Source: Desulfotomaculum copahuensis
GTDB taxonomy: Bacteria > Bacillota > Desulfotomaculia > Desulfotomaculales > Desulfovirgulaceae
Direction of reading: 5' to 3'
Assembly: GCF_001655685.1 (NCBI RefSeq)
Contig: NZ_LYVF01000137.1
Coordinates: forward strand, 149,729-213,728
Length of the DNA stretch: 64,000 nucleotides
Shown piece after piece: positions 52,252 to 61,479 of this stretch. The stretch's first letter is position 1. The number at the start of each line of letters is the position of its first letter. A program made the translations under genes and the position numbers. The notes under the pieces are model-generated. The model was not told the DNA's origin. It saw nothing but the letters and a program-made list of their open reading frames with translations, and searched no databases.

Positions 52252-53916
52252 TCATAACTGCTTGAATACCGCCCCGCTGCTGGCCGAAGTGACCTGCTGC
52301 GCGTAGCGGGCCAGGTATCCCCTGGTCACCCGCGGCGCCGGCGGTCGCCAGCCGTTCAGGCGGGACTGCAACTCTTCGTCACTTAATGCTACGTTTATAC
52401 GGTTATTGGGGATGTCAATCTCAATCAGATCCCCTTCCCGCACCGCCGCCACCGGACCGCCGTCGGCCGCCTCGGGGGAGATATGGCCGATCGAGGCGCC
52501 GCGGGTGGCTCCGGAGAAGCGCCCGTCGGTCAAAAGGGCGACATCCTTATCCAGCCCCATGCCGGCCACCACCGCAGTGGGGGTGAGCATTTCACGCATG
52601 CCCGGGCCGCCCCGCGGACCTTCGTAGCGGATGACAATCACATCGCCCTTCTTAATCGCTCCGCCCAATATGGCCTGCACAGCCGCTTCCTCACCGTCAA
52701 ACACGCGCGCCGGCCCCCGGTGCACCAGCATTTCCGGGGCCACCGCGGATTTTTTCACCACCGCCCCGTCCGGGGCGAGATTGCCCCGCAAAATGGCAAT
52801 GCCGCCGGTGGGGCTGTACGGATCATCAACACTGCGGATGACCTCCGGACGGAACACTTCCCGCCCCTGGATCTGCCCGCCAATTGTTTTCCCGGATACG
52901 GCCGGCGCATCCAGATGCAACAAACCCTTGCGGGCCAGCTGGGTCATCACGGCCGGGATCCCGCCGGCCTCGTCCAGATCCTGCATGAAATGCGGTCCCG
53001 CCGGGCTCAGGCGGCACAGGTTGGGCGTCTTTTCGCTGATTTCACTGATCATGTTCAGGTTTATTTCCACTCCGGCCTCCCGGGCAATGGCCGGCAGGTG
53101 CAGCACCGTGTTGGTGGAGCAGCCCAAGGCCATATCCACCGCCAGGGCGTTTTCAAAGGCGGCCGCAGTGAGGATTTGTGAAGGACGTACATCCTGCTGC
53201 ACCAACTCCACAATGCGGATGCCGGTCAACTTGGCCAGCCGGCGCCGGGCGGCCGTCACCGCCGGAATGGTGCCGTTGCCCGGCAGGGCCAGGCCGATCG
53301 CCTCGGTGAGGCAGTTCATGGAGTTGGCGGTGAACATGCCGGCGCAGGAACCACAGCCCGGACAGGCCGTATCCTCCAGCCCGGCCAGTTCCTCCGCGCT
53401 CATGCGCCCGGCCCTGACCGCACCCACCGCTTCAAACATATTGCTCAAAGAAACATCCCGCCCCCGGTAGCGGCCGGCCAGCATCGGGCCGCCGCTGACC
53501 ACTATGCACGGTATATCCAGCCGGGCGGCGGCCATGAGCATGCCGGGCACGATCTTGTCACAGGCGGTGACCAGCACCAGGCCGTCAAACTGGTGCGCCT
53601 GCGCCATTACTTCCACCGAATCGGCGATCAGCTCCCGACTGGCCAGGGAATATTTCATCCCGCTGTGATTCATGGCGATGCCGTCGCAAACGGCGATGCA
53701 GGGAAATTCCACCGGCGTGCCGCCGGCCAGGCGCACGCCGGCCTTGACCGCGGCGGCAATTTCATTCAAATGCATATGCCCCGGCACGATTTCGTTAAAA
53801 GAATTCACCACCCCGATCAGCGGCCGCTCCAGTTCCTGGTCCACATAACCCAGCGCCCTGAGCAAGGAGCGGTGAGGGGCTTTTTCCAGTCCTTTTTTGA
53901 TGGCGTCGCTGCGCAC
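52252..53916 (-). CDS. ilvD: Dihydroxy-acid dehydratase
   Basis: 554 residues from GTG 53916 (M-R-S-D-A-I-K-K-G), 9 nt after GGAGG; TTG 53922 is the alternative. Fe-S cysteines: [15 protein letters not shown] and [20 protein letters not shown]. Also [36 protein letters not shown] and a C-terminal [18 protein letters not shown]. Dehydrates dihydroxy-isovalerate and -methylvalerate. Second gene of the operon. Confidence 0.96.
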   Translation of the reverse strand: MRSDAIKKGLEKAPHRSLLRALGYVDQELERPLIGVVNSFNEIVPGHMHLNEIAAAVKAGVRLAGGTPVEFPCIAVCDGIAMNHSGMKYSLASRELIADSVEVMAQAHQFDGLVLVTACDKIVPGMLMAAARLDIPCIVVSGGPMLAGRYRGRDVSLSNMFEAVGAVRAGRMSAEELAGLEDTACPGCGSCAGMFTANSMNCLTEAIGLALPGNGTIPAVTAARRRLAKLTGIRIVELVQQDVRPSQILTAAAFENALAVDMALGCSTNTVLHLPAIAREAGVEINLNMISEISEKTPNLCRLSPAGPHFMQDLDEAGGIPAVMTQLARKGLLHLDAPAVSGKTIGGQIQGREVFRPEVIRSVDDPYSPTGGIAILRGNLAPDGAVVKKSAVAPEMLVHRGPARVFDGEEAAVQAILGGAIKKGDVIVIRYEGPRGGPGMREMLTPTAVVAGMGLDKDVALLTDGRFSGATRGASIGHISPEAADGGPVAAVREGDLIEIDIPNNRINVALSDEELQSRLNGWRPPAPRVTRGYLARYAQQVTSASSGAVFKQL

Positions 53917-53950
53917 GGTCAAAAACCTCCCTTGTTTTTGGTCCGGACGA

Positions 53951-54832
53951 CTAATCTTTAAAGATCAGCGGGCCGTCCACTTTGGTCAGTTCCCGGAAGG
54001 CGCGGATCAGTTCCCAGGTCATTTCACCCGGCCTGCCGCTGCCGATTTCCCGCCCGTCCAGCTTCACCACCGGAATGGCCTCGGCCGCCGTACCGGTGAG
54101 GAAACACTCGTCTGCCGTATAAATAGCGTGGCGGGTAAACAGCTTTTCTTCCACGGGCATACCTTTCTCCCGGGCGATTTGCATGATCGTGTTCCGCGTC
54201 ACACCCACCAGGATGCCCGCAAAGGGCGGCGGGGTAATCAGCACGCCGTTCTTGATGATGAAAATGTTGTCGCCGGTGGCCTCGGCCACATAGCCCTCCT
54301 GATTGAGCAGCAGCCCTTCCGGCGCGCCCATCAAGCTGGCTTCCATTTTGGCGAAAATATTGTTCAGGTAGTTCAACGACTTGATCTGCGGGTTGGAGGC
54401 TTCGGTCAAATTGCGCCGTGTGGGCACGGTGACCAGTTCCATACCCCTTTCATACAGCTCGTCGGGATAAAGCTGGATGGAGGCGGCGATACAGAAAATG
54501 GTCGGCGTTGGGCAGTTACGCGGATCCAGTCCCAGATCGCCCCGTCCCCGGGTAACCACCAGACGAATGTAGGCATCTTTCAGGTTGTTGCGCCGGCAGG
54601 TTTCCAGCACCACTTCCTCCATTTCAGCCTTGGAAATGGGGATGTTCAAGCCCAGGGAACGGGCCGACTCATACAGCCGCACCAGGTGCTCCTCCAGCTT
54701 GAACACGTGGTTGTAGTAGGCCCTGATGCCCTCGAAAATGCCATCGCCGTAAAGCAGGCCGTGGTCAAAAACGGAAACTACCGCTTGTTCCTCCGGCACA
54801 TATTGACCATTCAGATAAATAATCAAGCCCAT
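53951..54832 (-). CDS. ilvE: Branched-chain amino acid aminotransferase
   Basis: 293 residues from ATG 54832, 8 nt after AAGGAG; GTG 54841 is too close to that site. Fold type IV PLP enzyme: [20 protein letters not shown], the lysine region [19 protein letters not shown], and [18 protein letters not shown] followed by [16 protein letters not shown]. Final step of Val, Leu and Ile synthesis. First gene behind the tandem leader RNAs. Confidence 0.95.
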   Translation of the reverse strand: MGLIIYLNGQYVPEEQAVVSVFDHGLLYGDGIFEGIRAYYNHVFKLEEHLVRLYESARSLGLNIPISKAEMEEVVLETCRRNNLKDAYIRLVVTRGRGDLGLDPRNCPTPTIFCIAASIQLYPDELYERGMELVTVPTRRNLTEASNPQIKSLNYLNNIFAKMEASLMGAPEGLLLNQEGYVAEATGDNIFIIKNGVLITPPPFAGILVGVTRNTIMQIAREKGMPVEEKLFTRHAIYTADECFLTGTAAEAIPVVKLDGREIGSGRPGEMTWELIRAFRELTKVDGPLIFKD

Positions 54833-54995
54833 TGCCCACACTCCTTAATCTTTTGTATATACGGATTTTTCATTTCTATGGCGTCACGCCGTCTGCTTTT
54901 TGCTTATAGCCCTGCTTTACTGCCCCCTTCCCGGGGGATCACTACAATTGACACTATTAACTTCACCCCCCGGCCTGTTGTGCAGTGTGAAAATG

Positions 54996-55134
54996 AAAAG
55001 ACCCGGCAGATAAATTCCAAGAGTGGAACCTATCCGCTCGGGTCTTTTATCCCCACGGTGTAACCGCCCCCGGCGGCCTGTACCGCTTGGTCCAGTCCCT
55101 CCGGCGGAGGCGGAACCCTAGGTACACTTCCCTC
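54996..55134 (-). ncRNA. ykkC subtype-2 riboswitch with terminator, probably ppGpp-sensing
   Basis: Minus strand shows the ykkC hallmarks in order: GTGTACCTAGGGTTCCGCC, GGGACTGGACCAAGCGGTAC, TTACACCGTGGGGATAAAAG and ACCCGAGCGG. The last element, AAAAGACCCG (55048-55039), can pair with CGGGTCTTTT (55005-54996), making a terminator followed by CATTTTC. Folding of the aptamer would hide that arm, so ligand should switch transcription on. In Firmicutes the 2a subtype senses ppGpp and precedes branched-chain amino acid genes; PRPP (2b) cannot be fully excluded by eye. Confidence 0.85.
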
Positions 55135-55171
55135 TAAAAACCGTCTTGTTGAATTTGAAATAAATAAAAAC

Positions 55172-55480
55172 AAAAAACCTCCCGTTCCCGGCAGCCGGCT
55201 AAAGCTGCCAGGGACGAGAGGCTTATCCTCGCGCGGTACCACCCTGCTTGCCCCCGCCTCGCGGCAGGAGCCCCTTTGTGTCCCCATCAGGACACGGCTT
55301 TGATAACGGGTCGACCAACCCGTCCCGGCCTACACAATGCCCATCCGGACATTTTCAGCGGGCGGCTCCGGGGCGATCCTTTTCACCTCTACCGGCACCG
55401 GTTTGCAGCTACCCCGGCTCTCTGCGGCCTGGCAGACAGGTTACTTGTTCCCCTTCATGGCCTGTGCGGTGAATAACTTA
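55172..55480 (-). ncRNA. T-box leader with terminator, probable isoleucine specifier
   Basis: Contains the T-box core AGGGTGGTACCGCG (55245-55232), stem I distal elements AGAGAG and GCTG, and a terminator (55221-55172) made of CCTCTCGTCCCTGGCAGC paired to GCTGCCGGGAACGGGAGG and then TTTTTTG. A specifier loop can be drawn between GGGG (55453-55450) and CCCC (55373-55370), with AGTA on one side and ATC (55377-55375) plus a purine on the other, so the codon is probably AUC (Ile). Uncharged tRNA would block termination. Confidence 0.92.
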
Positions 55481-55486
55481 TTATCC

Positions 55487-55515
55487 AGTATACAGACTTA
55501 ATGCAACAGTGTCAA
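55487..55515 (-). promoter_or_regulatory. Promoter of the ilv-leu-cimA operon
   Basis: Minus strand perfect TTGACA (55515-55510), 17-bp spacer, TATACT (55492-55487), with the start expected near 55480, immediately before the T-box. Confidence 0.9.
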
Positions 55516-55718
55516 GGAATTTTTCGTTAAGAACAGGTTCAAGTTCCGTTAACAGATAAACCGGCCCGGCGGCAACCGCCGGATTACTTTTGAGCGCAAT
55601 CCGGCCGGTACCCGTTAACCGTTGGCGCTTCACAATGATCACGGTAAAAATTTGCCGCCACTCCGGCACTAAATTCACGGGTACAACCGCAATCTAAATA
55701 CAGGTGCCCGGCGGGGCG

Positions 55719-57101
55719 TCAGCGGCACACCTGGGCCACCATAGCCCGCGCCCGGTCAATGGCTTCCCGCACCGCCTGCGGCGCCGGACCGCCCAGCACC
55801 CGCCGGGCGTCCACACAGTGCCGGATGTCGATGACCCGGTAAACATCCTCCGCCACTGCCGGGGCAAACTGCCGGAATTCCTCCAGGGTCAGTTCCTCCA
55901 GGGACCTGCCCTGTTCCAGGCAGTAATAAACCAGCCGGCCGGCCAAAGCATGCGCCTCCCGGAAGGGCACCCCCTGGCCGGTCAGGTAATCGGCCAGGTC
56001 GGTGGCGTTGGTGAAACCGCCTCTGGCCGCGGCGGCCATTTTTTCCCGCCGGATTTTCATGGTGGCCACCATCGGCCGGAAGATGAGCAGGCACTTTTTC
56101 ACCGTGTCCACCGCGTCGAAAAGGGTTTCCTTGTCCTCCTGCATGTCCTTGTTATAGGCCAGGGGCAGGCCCTTGAGCATGGTCAAAAGAGTGATCAGGT
56201 CGCCGAATACGCGCCCGGATTTGCCCCGGGTCAACTCGGCCACGTCCGGGTTTTTCTTCTGAGGCATCATGCTGCTGCCCGTACTGTAGGCGTCGTCCAG
56301 CTCGATGAAGGCGAACTCGGCGGAAGACCAGAGGATGATCTCCTCGCAAAAGCGGCTTAAATGCACCATGATCAGCGCCGCGGCGGCAGTGAACTCCACG
56401 GCGAAATCCCGGTCGCTGACGGCATCCAGGCTGTTCTGGGCGACGGCGGCAAAACCGAGTTGATCCGCCACAAAGCCGGGATCCAGGGGAAAAGTGGTGC
56501 CGGCCAGCGCACCGGCCCCCAGGGGGAGCACATCGGCCCGGCGGCGGCAGTCCCGCAGCCGGTCCGCATCACGGCCGAACATCTGCACATAGGCCAGCAG
56601 GTGGTGGGCCAGGGTGACCGGTTGCGCCCGCTGCAGGTGGGTGTAACCGGGCATCACCGTATCCACGTGGGCTTCGGCCAGATCCAGCAGGGTGGTGAGC
56701 AGTTCGCCGAGCAGGCGCCGGATCTGATCAATTTCATCTTTAACATACATGCGGATATCCAGGGCCACCTGGTCGTTGCGGCTGCGGGCGGTATGCAGCT
56801 TCTTGCCCACCGGTCCGACGCGCGCGGTGAGCAACTGCTCCACATTCATGTGGATGTCCTCGGCCGCCACGGAAAACTCCACCCGCCCGGCCTCAATGTC
56901 GGCCAGCACATCCTCCAGGCCGCGCACGATTTGCGCCGCCTCCTCGTTGCCGATAATCCCCTGGCGGGCCAGCATGCGGGCGTGCGCGATGCTGCCCCGG
57001 ATGTCGTAACGGTACAGGCGCCGGTCAAAGGAAATGGATGACTGGAAATCATCCACCAGTTCATCGGTATTTTTTTGAAAACGGCCTCCCCATAATTTCA
57101 T
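55719..57101 (-). CDS. argH: Argininosuccinate lyase
   Basis: 460 residues, usual length. MKLWGGRFQKNTDELVDDFQ, ARSRNDQVALDIRMYVKDEI, the catalytic His region MPGYTHLQRAQPVTLAHHLL, and fumarase/lyase signature TGSSMMPQKKNPDVAELTRG. GAGGTG precedes the ATG. Releases arginine and fumarate. argG is not adjacent; a transporter gene of foreign style lies upstream on the same strand. Between argH and the ilv promoter (55516-55718) I see only a weak GC hairpin near 55560-55580. Confidence 0.96.
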   Translation of the reverse strand: MKLWGGRFQKNTDELVDDFQSSISFDRRLYRYDIRGSIAHARMLARQGIIGNEEAAQIVRGLEDVLADIEAGRVEFSVAAEDIHMNVEQLLTARVGPVGKKLHTARSRNDQVALDIRMYVKDEIDQIRRLLGELLTTLLDLAEAHVDTVMPGYTHLQRAQPVTLAHHLLAYVQMFGRDADRLRDCRRRADVLPLGAGALAGTTFPLDPGFVADQLGFAAVAQNSLDAVSDRDFAVEFTAAAALIMVHLSRFCEEIILWSSAEFAFIELDDAYSTGSSMMPQKKNPDVAELTRGKSGRVFGDLITLLTMLKGLPLAYNKDMQEDKETLFDAVDTVKKCLLIFRPMVATMKIRREKMAAAARGGFTNATDLADYLTGQGVPFREAHALAGRLVYYCLEQGRSLEELTLEEFRQFAPAVAEDVYRVIDIRHCVDARRVLGGPAPQAVREAIDRARAMVAQVCR

Positions 57102-57130
57102 TAATCACAACACCTCGCTTGAAAACTTGT

Positions 57131-57355
57131 CTAGATCATATCACCCGGCGGCGGACATGAAAAGAGCAATCCCTCAAATTCCTCTGCCGCCATAGTAGCT
57201 TGGGAAACCGTACCCAAACATGATAACAGTCTTTCCTTTGAAATGGATCTTATATCAACCAGGTGCTGGTATAATTGCCATAAGTTATAGACCGTCACCG
57301 AACTGACCAGCCGCAGTCTGTCTTCAGGGGTCAGTGGCGAGTTGCAGTGTGTCAT
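57131..57355 (-). CDS. Short open frame coupled to the MFS gene, function unknown
   Basis: 74 codons; its ATG overlaps the MFS stop (ATGA), and GGAG lies 6 nt upstream inside the MFS gene. Composition is closer to the host than to the GC-rich MFS gene, so this may be an accidental frame at an insertion junction. No motif recognised (VYNLWQLYQHLVDIRSISK). It ends 30 bp before argH. Confidence 0.3.
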   Translation of the reverse strand: MTHCNSPLTPEDRLRLVSSVTVYNLWQLYQHLVDIRSISKERLLSCLGTVSQATMAAEEFEGLLFSCPPPGDMI

Positions 57356-58596
57356 GTGTGGCTCCGGGCCGGTTGCCGCTCATGCTGTGGTGCGTAGTCG
57401 TACCGGGGGAGCAGGAGCGGGGTGGCCAGCATGAGGACACCGGCGATCGCTATCGCGGTGCGTGGGCTGGTGATGCCGGCCAGCAGGCCCCACAGGGCGG
57501 TCAGGGCCGCAATGGTGGCTTTGCTGGTGACCGACCATGCGGACAAGGTGCGGGCAACCCGGTCCGTCCCGGTTTGTTCGAGCCGGTAGCTGGCGAACAC
57601 CGGGTTGAACACGCCCATGCAGGTGACCAAGCCAAGCTGGACGGTGATGACGAGCACGATCCCGGCAGCGCCGGGGCGGATGAAGGCCAACCCGAGCGAC
57701 CAGCACGCGCGTAGTGCGCCGATGGTGAGCATGACCCTGTGCTGCCCGAACCGCGCGACGAGTCGTTGGGCCAGTCGTGAGCCGATGATGCCGCCGACAC
57801 AGGGCGCTCCAAACGCGAGGCCGTACTGCCACGGTGCGAACCCGAGGTGGCCGAGCATCAGGACGGCGACCAGCGGCGAGGTCGCCATGATCAGGCCGTT
57901 GACCAGCATCGTGTTAAAAAACAGCGGACGCAGCGCTGGGTGAGTCAGGATGTACCGCCACCCTTCGAGCAGGTCGCCGGCTCGCATCCGCGGTGCACCG
58001 GTTCGCACGGGGCGCGACTCCCTCCCGCCGATCGCACGGATCCCTACCGCCGAGAGCAGGTAGCTGACCGCATCAGCCACTGCGGTCGTCACCGGACCGA
58101 ACAGCCCGATCGCAACCCCGCCGAGCGGCGGTCCGAGCGCGGTGGCGGTCCAGGTCGTGGACTCGAACCGCCCGTTCGCAACAAGCAGGTCCTCCGGCCG
58201 CACGAGCGCCTTCAGGTATGCGCCGCTAGCCGCCTTGAAGACGATGTTGGCTGCGGCGACAATGACCGACACGACCAGGAGTTGGGCGAAACTAAGCCAG
58301 CCGAGCGCGAACGCGGCGGGGACGCTCATCACCGCTGCGAACCGGGTCAGGTCCATTGCGACCATCACCGGCCGCTTGCGTCGGAACTCCACCCACGGGC
58401 CGAGCGGCACCGCCACCGCCGCCCCCACCGCCAGCCCGGCCGCGGCCAGCACTGACACCTCGGTCGGCCCAGCGTGCAGCACGAGGATCGCGATCAAAGG
58501 GAACGCGTCGAACGCGAGCCACGTGCCGAACGTGCTGACCGCATACGCCGCCCAAAGCCACCCGAACTGCCTCCCCAGCGACCGCCTGGCTACCAT
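57352..58596 (-). CDS. MFS transporter of actinobacterial style
   Basis: 414 residues from ATG 58596; GAGGGG lies about 12 nt upstream. Twelve hydrophobic segments, with MFS loop signatures less strict than usual (VEFRRKRPVMVAM, RLAQRLVARFGQHRVML). The gene is far more GC-rich than its neighbours, uses GCC/GCG/CGC/GTC codons heavily, and the protein is full of Ala, Arg, Val, like Streptomyces exporters (macrolide-efflux-like MFS). Probably acquired by transfer. Substrate unknown; drug export is a guess from family resemblance. Confidence 0.85.
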   Translation of the reverse strand: MVARRSLGRQFGWLWAAYAVSTFGTWLAFDAFPLIAILVLHAGPTEVSVLAAAGLAVGAAVAVPLGPWVEFRRKRPVMVAMDLTRFAAVMSVPAAFALGWLSFAQLLVVSVIVAAANIVFKAASGAYLKALVRPEDLLVANGRFESTTWTATALGPPLGGVAIGLFGPVTTAVADAVSYLLSAVGIRAIGGRESRPVRTGAPRMRAGDLLEGWRYILTHPALRPLFFNTMLVNGLIMATSPLVAVLMLGHLGFAPWQYGLAFGAPCVGGIIGSRLAQRLVARFGQHRVMLTIGALRACWSLGLAFIRPGAAGIVLVITVQLGLVTCMGVFNPVFASYRLEQTGTDRVARTLSAWSVTSKATIAALTALWGLLAGITSPRTAIAIAGVLMLATPLLLPRYDYAPQHERQPARSHT

Positions 58597-58639
58597 GCCC
58601 CCATCACACCCCTCACTGTCTTGCCCGAACAACCTCACG

Positions 58640-58655
58640 TTGACCAAAAGGTCAA
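58640..58655. promoter_or_regulatory. Perfect inverted repeat upstream of the foreign MFS gene, possible operator
   Basis: TTGACC-AAAA-GGTCAA, 6-bp perfect arms, 44 bp before the MFS start. The size and position suit a dimeric repressor site. No cognate regulator is seen nearby. Confidence 0.4.
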
Positions 58656-58702
58656 TCTTCGTCCTCGAAAGTTTTACAAGCCTAAAAAGTATACTATCAG
58701 AA

Positions 58703-58738
58703 CATTAAGGACGCAATATTGTTTCTGCGTCCTTAATG
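58703..58738. repeat. 13-bp inverted repeat between divergent genes
   Basis: CATTAAGGACGCA / TGCGTCCTTAATG, perfect, with a 10-bp loop and no T-run. It lies between the foreign MFS gene and the propeller gene, close to where base composition changes. It could be a transcription stop for an element or an operator. Confidence 0.6.
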
Positions 58739-58815
58739 AATATTTATCTGGAACAAAATATCTTTCCCATACGTCTAATTTATAGGGAGAAAGAAAATTA
58801 AAAGGAGAACCACAG

Positions 58816-60201
58816 ATGAAGCTTGGTACTAAAAAGGTGATTCTTGCCTTCGCTAGCGCCGTGATCATTCTTGTTGCAGTGATCAGCCTGCTTCTCCCGG
58901 TACGGCTGGCAGGGTTTCTACCAGCCCATATGAATCAGACTGAATCTGTTAGCAAGGCGCCATCATCCAAAACCCCGCTGGCATCGCCGGATGTCAATGT
59001 TGCGGCCTTCAAAGGACAGGGCCGCCTGGCCTTCGTCCGAGATGGCCTACTTTACGTGCTGGATGGCCGTACGGGAACCGTCCGGCAAGTGACCGCTGAC
59101 GGTACCGCGAAAAACCCGGCCTGGTCTCACGACGGTAAATGGCTGGCGTTCATGCATGCTACAGATTCGCAGACGTTCGACGTGTGGCTGGAACGACAGG
59201 ACGGAACCCAGGCCCACCATATCCCGGGTAGTTACTGCCAGTTCTCCTGGTCGCCTGCAGACGATCTCCTGGCAGTAGGCGGGCAAAACGGCATCTGGCT
59301 GGTACCGCTGACAGGCAAGCCTTATCAACTGGTGGATGTCGTTACGAGCGCCCCGGTATGGTCGCCGGACGGCAAGCAATTGGCATACACTGTCACCCTG
59401 CCGTATGATAGCAAGCACCCGGAAGACCGCAGCGACGCCCTTTATACAATCGGCATCAATGGCGGCCAGCCGCGCCCGCAAGCGGGCACCCGGCGCCTGG
59501 TGGCGCCCCGGGCAGGCATATGGTTGGCCGGGGCCGGCTGGTGGCCTGACGGCAAAGGCCTGCTTTACTGGTTGGACCCCTGGCATGGCTTGTCCGCGGC
59601 AGCTGACGGATTGAACCTCTATAGTCTCCAGTTGGGAAGCGATAAACCGAAATCCCTGGCCCACGGACTTACTAATCCGCAATGGCTCTCCCTGGCGCCG
59701 CAGGGCCGCCTGCTGATGGTAACCGGTGGTTTGCGGATTATCTGGGCGAATAAGAGCCTGGCGCTGATCAACATGGAATCGGGTCAGGTCCAGAAGCTCC
59801 CAAACCCCACCGGCTGCGTAGCTATCGACCCATCCCTTTCGGCGGATGGCCGGCGTATTGCCTTCGTGGCCGCCAGGGACCTCGGCGATCAGGTCTGGGG
59901 CTTTAATAATGCCCGGGACCTGGCGTCCTGGGTGGCATCCCGTACCCTCTGGGTAGAGAATGCGGATGGTTCTGGAGCGCATCCCTTACCGTCCGCCGGC
60001 CGGGGAATCTACCAACCCATCTGGTCGAGGGACGGGCGCCACATCCTGTATGTAAGAGACAATTCCCTCTGGCTGATTGACGCTGCCGGAGGAGAGCCTG
60101 CCAAAATCTGCGGCCCGCTCACTGCAGAGTACCCGGATGCCGGCTCCTTCGGTTTTTACGGCTTCATCTCGTATGGTAACCAGATCTGGTATCAGCCATA
60201 A
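58816..60201 (+). CDS. Membrane-anchored PD40/TolB-like beta-propeller protein
   Basis: 461 residues from ATG 58816 with AAAAGGAG upstream. One N-terminal hydrophobic segment (about 7-30, VILAFASAVIILVAVISLLL) anchors or exports it. WD40-like PD40 blades repeat through the rest: KNPAWSHDGKWLAFM, QFSWSPADDLLAVGG, APVWSPDGKQLAYTV, DPSLSADGRRIAFVA, QPIWSRDGRHILYVR. Such propellers bind partners or ligands on the outside; no enzyme motif is visible. It stands alone between a foreign gene and a HEPN-MNT pair. Confidence 0.85.
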   Translation: MKLGTKKVILAFASAVIILVAVISLLLPVRLAGFLPAHMNQTESVSKAPSSKTPLASPDVNVAAFKGQGRLAFVRDGLLYVLDGRTGTVRQVTADGTAKNPAWSHDGKWLAFMHATDSQTFDVWLERQDGTQAHHIPGSYCQFSWSPADDLLAVGGQNGIWLVPLTGKPYQLVDVVTSAPVWSPDGKQLAYTVTLPYDSKHPEDRSDALYTIGINGGQPRPQAGTRRLVAPRAGIWLAGAGWWPDGKGLLYWLDPWHGLSAAADGLNLYSLQLGSDKPKSLAHGLTNPQWLSLAPQGRLLMVTGGLRIIWANKSLALINMESGQVQKLPNPTGCVAIDPSLSADGRRIAFVAARDLGDQVWGFNNARDLASWVASRTLWVENADGSGAHPLPSAGRGIYQPIWSRDGRHILYVRDNSLWLIDAAGGEPAKICGPLTAEYPDAGSFGFYGFISYGNQIWYQP

Positions 60202-60308
60202 AAAAGGATGGCGGAAAGGTGTCCCGGAAGCCTATGTGATACACCATCAGCGTCAAACTTGAATCATGACAATGCTAATGCTTAATAATAGTGTGGAATT
60301 TTGTTATT

Positions 60309-60704
60309 TTACAATGATTCTTTCACCAAGGTGCTTTCGATAGCCAAAATGAATTTTTTGGCGGTTTCCAGTTGACTAACGGCTTCTTCCTTATTCACGA
60401 GGTAGAAATCTGTATAGTCGGATGACTCTCTTCTCACCCGGGCCTTGCTTAGTTCCTTGCCCATTGACCGATCGACGATGCCAGGTTTAACAAAATGCTG
60501 GTTGAACAAGGAAATCACGCCGCTATGTTTTTTGCTGTCAAGCTGCTTTGTCGCCAGAAGCGCCCTGACAGCGGTAAAAACGGCATAATACGAGCGGCTT
60601 AACGAGTCGCCGTATATCCCGTTATTCAGAAGTATTTCAGCTGATTTTAAGTGTTCGCGCGCCTTTTTAAGACGGTAATTGGCCAAGTCGCCAATCTGGC
60701 TCAC
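60309..60704 (-). CDS. HEPN domain protein (HEPN-MNT pair 2)
   Basis: 131 residues from GTG 60704, overlapping the MNT stop (GTGA). Typical of pfam HEPN: ANYRLKKAREHLKSAEILLN, then DSLSRSYYAVFTAVRALLAT, then KKHSGVISLFNQHFVKPG, all helical. RNase toxin-like half of the pair. Different subfamily from the HEPN at 25805-26218. Confidence 0.88.
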   Translation of the reverse strand: MSQIGDLANYRLKKAREHLKSAEILLNNGIYGDSLSRSYYAVFTAVRALLATKQLDSKKHSGVISLFNQHFVKPGIVDRSMGKELSKARVRRESSDYTDFYLVNKEEAVSQLETAKKFILAIESTLVKESL

Positions 60705-61033
60705 AAGGTCACCCCGTTTCGCTCCACTTCATGGTAGAACAGGGTTTGATGTTTTTGATTTTGCAGGAATTCGACAATAGTTAAAACCACGGGGGAAATT
60801 CTGGAGTTGTATTCCAGTTCAACATCCAGGAGAGCATCACTAATTGCATCTAAAGTTTGTTCATCTCTTTTATTAACGATGATCAAGACATCTATATCTG
60901 ATTCAGTATGAAAGCCGCCGGTTGATTTTGAACCAAAGAGTTTAAGCTCATAGAGGTTCTTACCAAGAACCCCTTTTACCTTTGAGGAAAATTCGTTCAG
61001 TGCCTTTTCTTCTGACAAATTTAAATAAGGCAT
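60701..61033 (-). CDS. MNT-type nucleotidyltransferase (pair 2)
   Basis: 110 residues, the usual minimal size. Signature LYELKLFGSKSTGGFHTESD followed by IDVLIIV (GS and DxD). Start ATG 61033 with AAGGAG 11 nt upstream. Predicted to modify and silence the HEPN partner, whose gene it overlaps. Confidence 0.88.
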   Translation of the reverse strand: MPYLNLSEEKALNEFSSKVKGVLGKNLYELKLFGSKSTGGFHTESDIDVLIIVNKRDEQTLDAISDALLDVELEYNSRISPVVLTIVEFLQNQKHQTLFYHEVERNGVTL

Positions 61034-61479
61034 AATAATCTGCGCTCCTTTGTGAAGCTATTAAATTGATTATACCATATCCTGTCAGCAGGAGCAATCC
61101 ATGCGGTGGGCTTTTTGCATACCTCCCTGATCACCAACCGGCTCACTTGCTACGGTTTGGCCCGATCATATGCCTGGCTAGCCGGTTCCTTATACCACTG
61201 CCGGGCGTCCTTCCGCCGGCAACCAAGCACATCCGCCGTACCGGGACCCACTTCAGCAAACAACTCACGCTCACACCGTCCACTAATGATTTCCCGCACC
61301 CGTTTCTGATGGCGCCCGCGTACCGGCACCCCAAGGCACCGAAGCCTTAATCGTGGTCCTAATACATAACCCCAATGACGAAAACAAAAGAAATCCCTGA
61401 AACCCTGAAAAATATTTCAATAAAAATCCTACAATTTCCCTGTTTCGATCGTCAATACTTATAGAGGGGAGTGAATCAA
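61034..61479. other. Intergenic region of about 450 bp, possible gene remnant
   Basis: Between the HEPN-MNT promoter and the ECF sigma gene. Open frames on both strands (61066-61350 plus, 61143-61334 minus) have no ribosome binding site. Another minus frame reads VREIISGRCERELFAEVGPG, QWYKEPASQAYDRAKP before a stop, which looks protein-like, but I do not recognise it. No convincing ECF-type promoter was found before the sigma gene. Confidence 0.35.
61069..61097 (-). promoter_or_regulatory. Promoter of HEPN-MNT pair 2
   Basis: Minus strand TTGCTC (61097-61092), 17-bp spacer, TATAAT (61074-61069), about 36 bp before the MNT start. Confidence 0.7.

Noticed and set aside
53897..55063. 388-codon plus-strand open frame over ilvE and the leader
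   Set aside because: Antisense to ilvE and to the riboswitch; no start signal.
55030..55287. 85-codon minus-strand open frame in the ilv leader
   Set aside because: Coincides with the T-box terminator and ykkC aptamer; conserved RNA motifs explain the sequence.
61066..61350. 94-codon plus-strand open frame
   Set aside because: It begins inside the promoter of the HEPN-MNT pair and is Pro/His-rich with no ribosome binding site.
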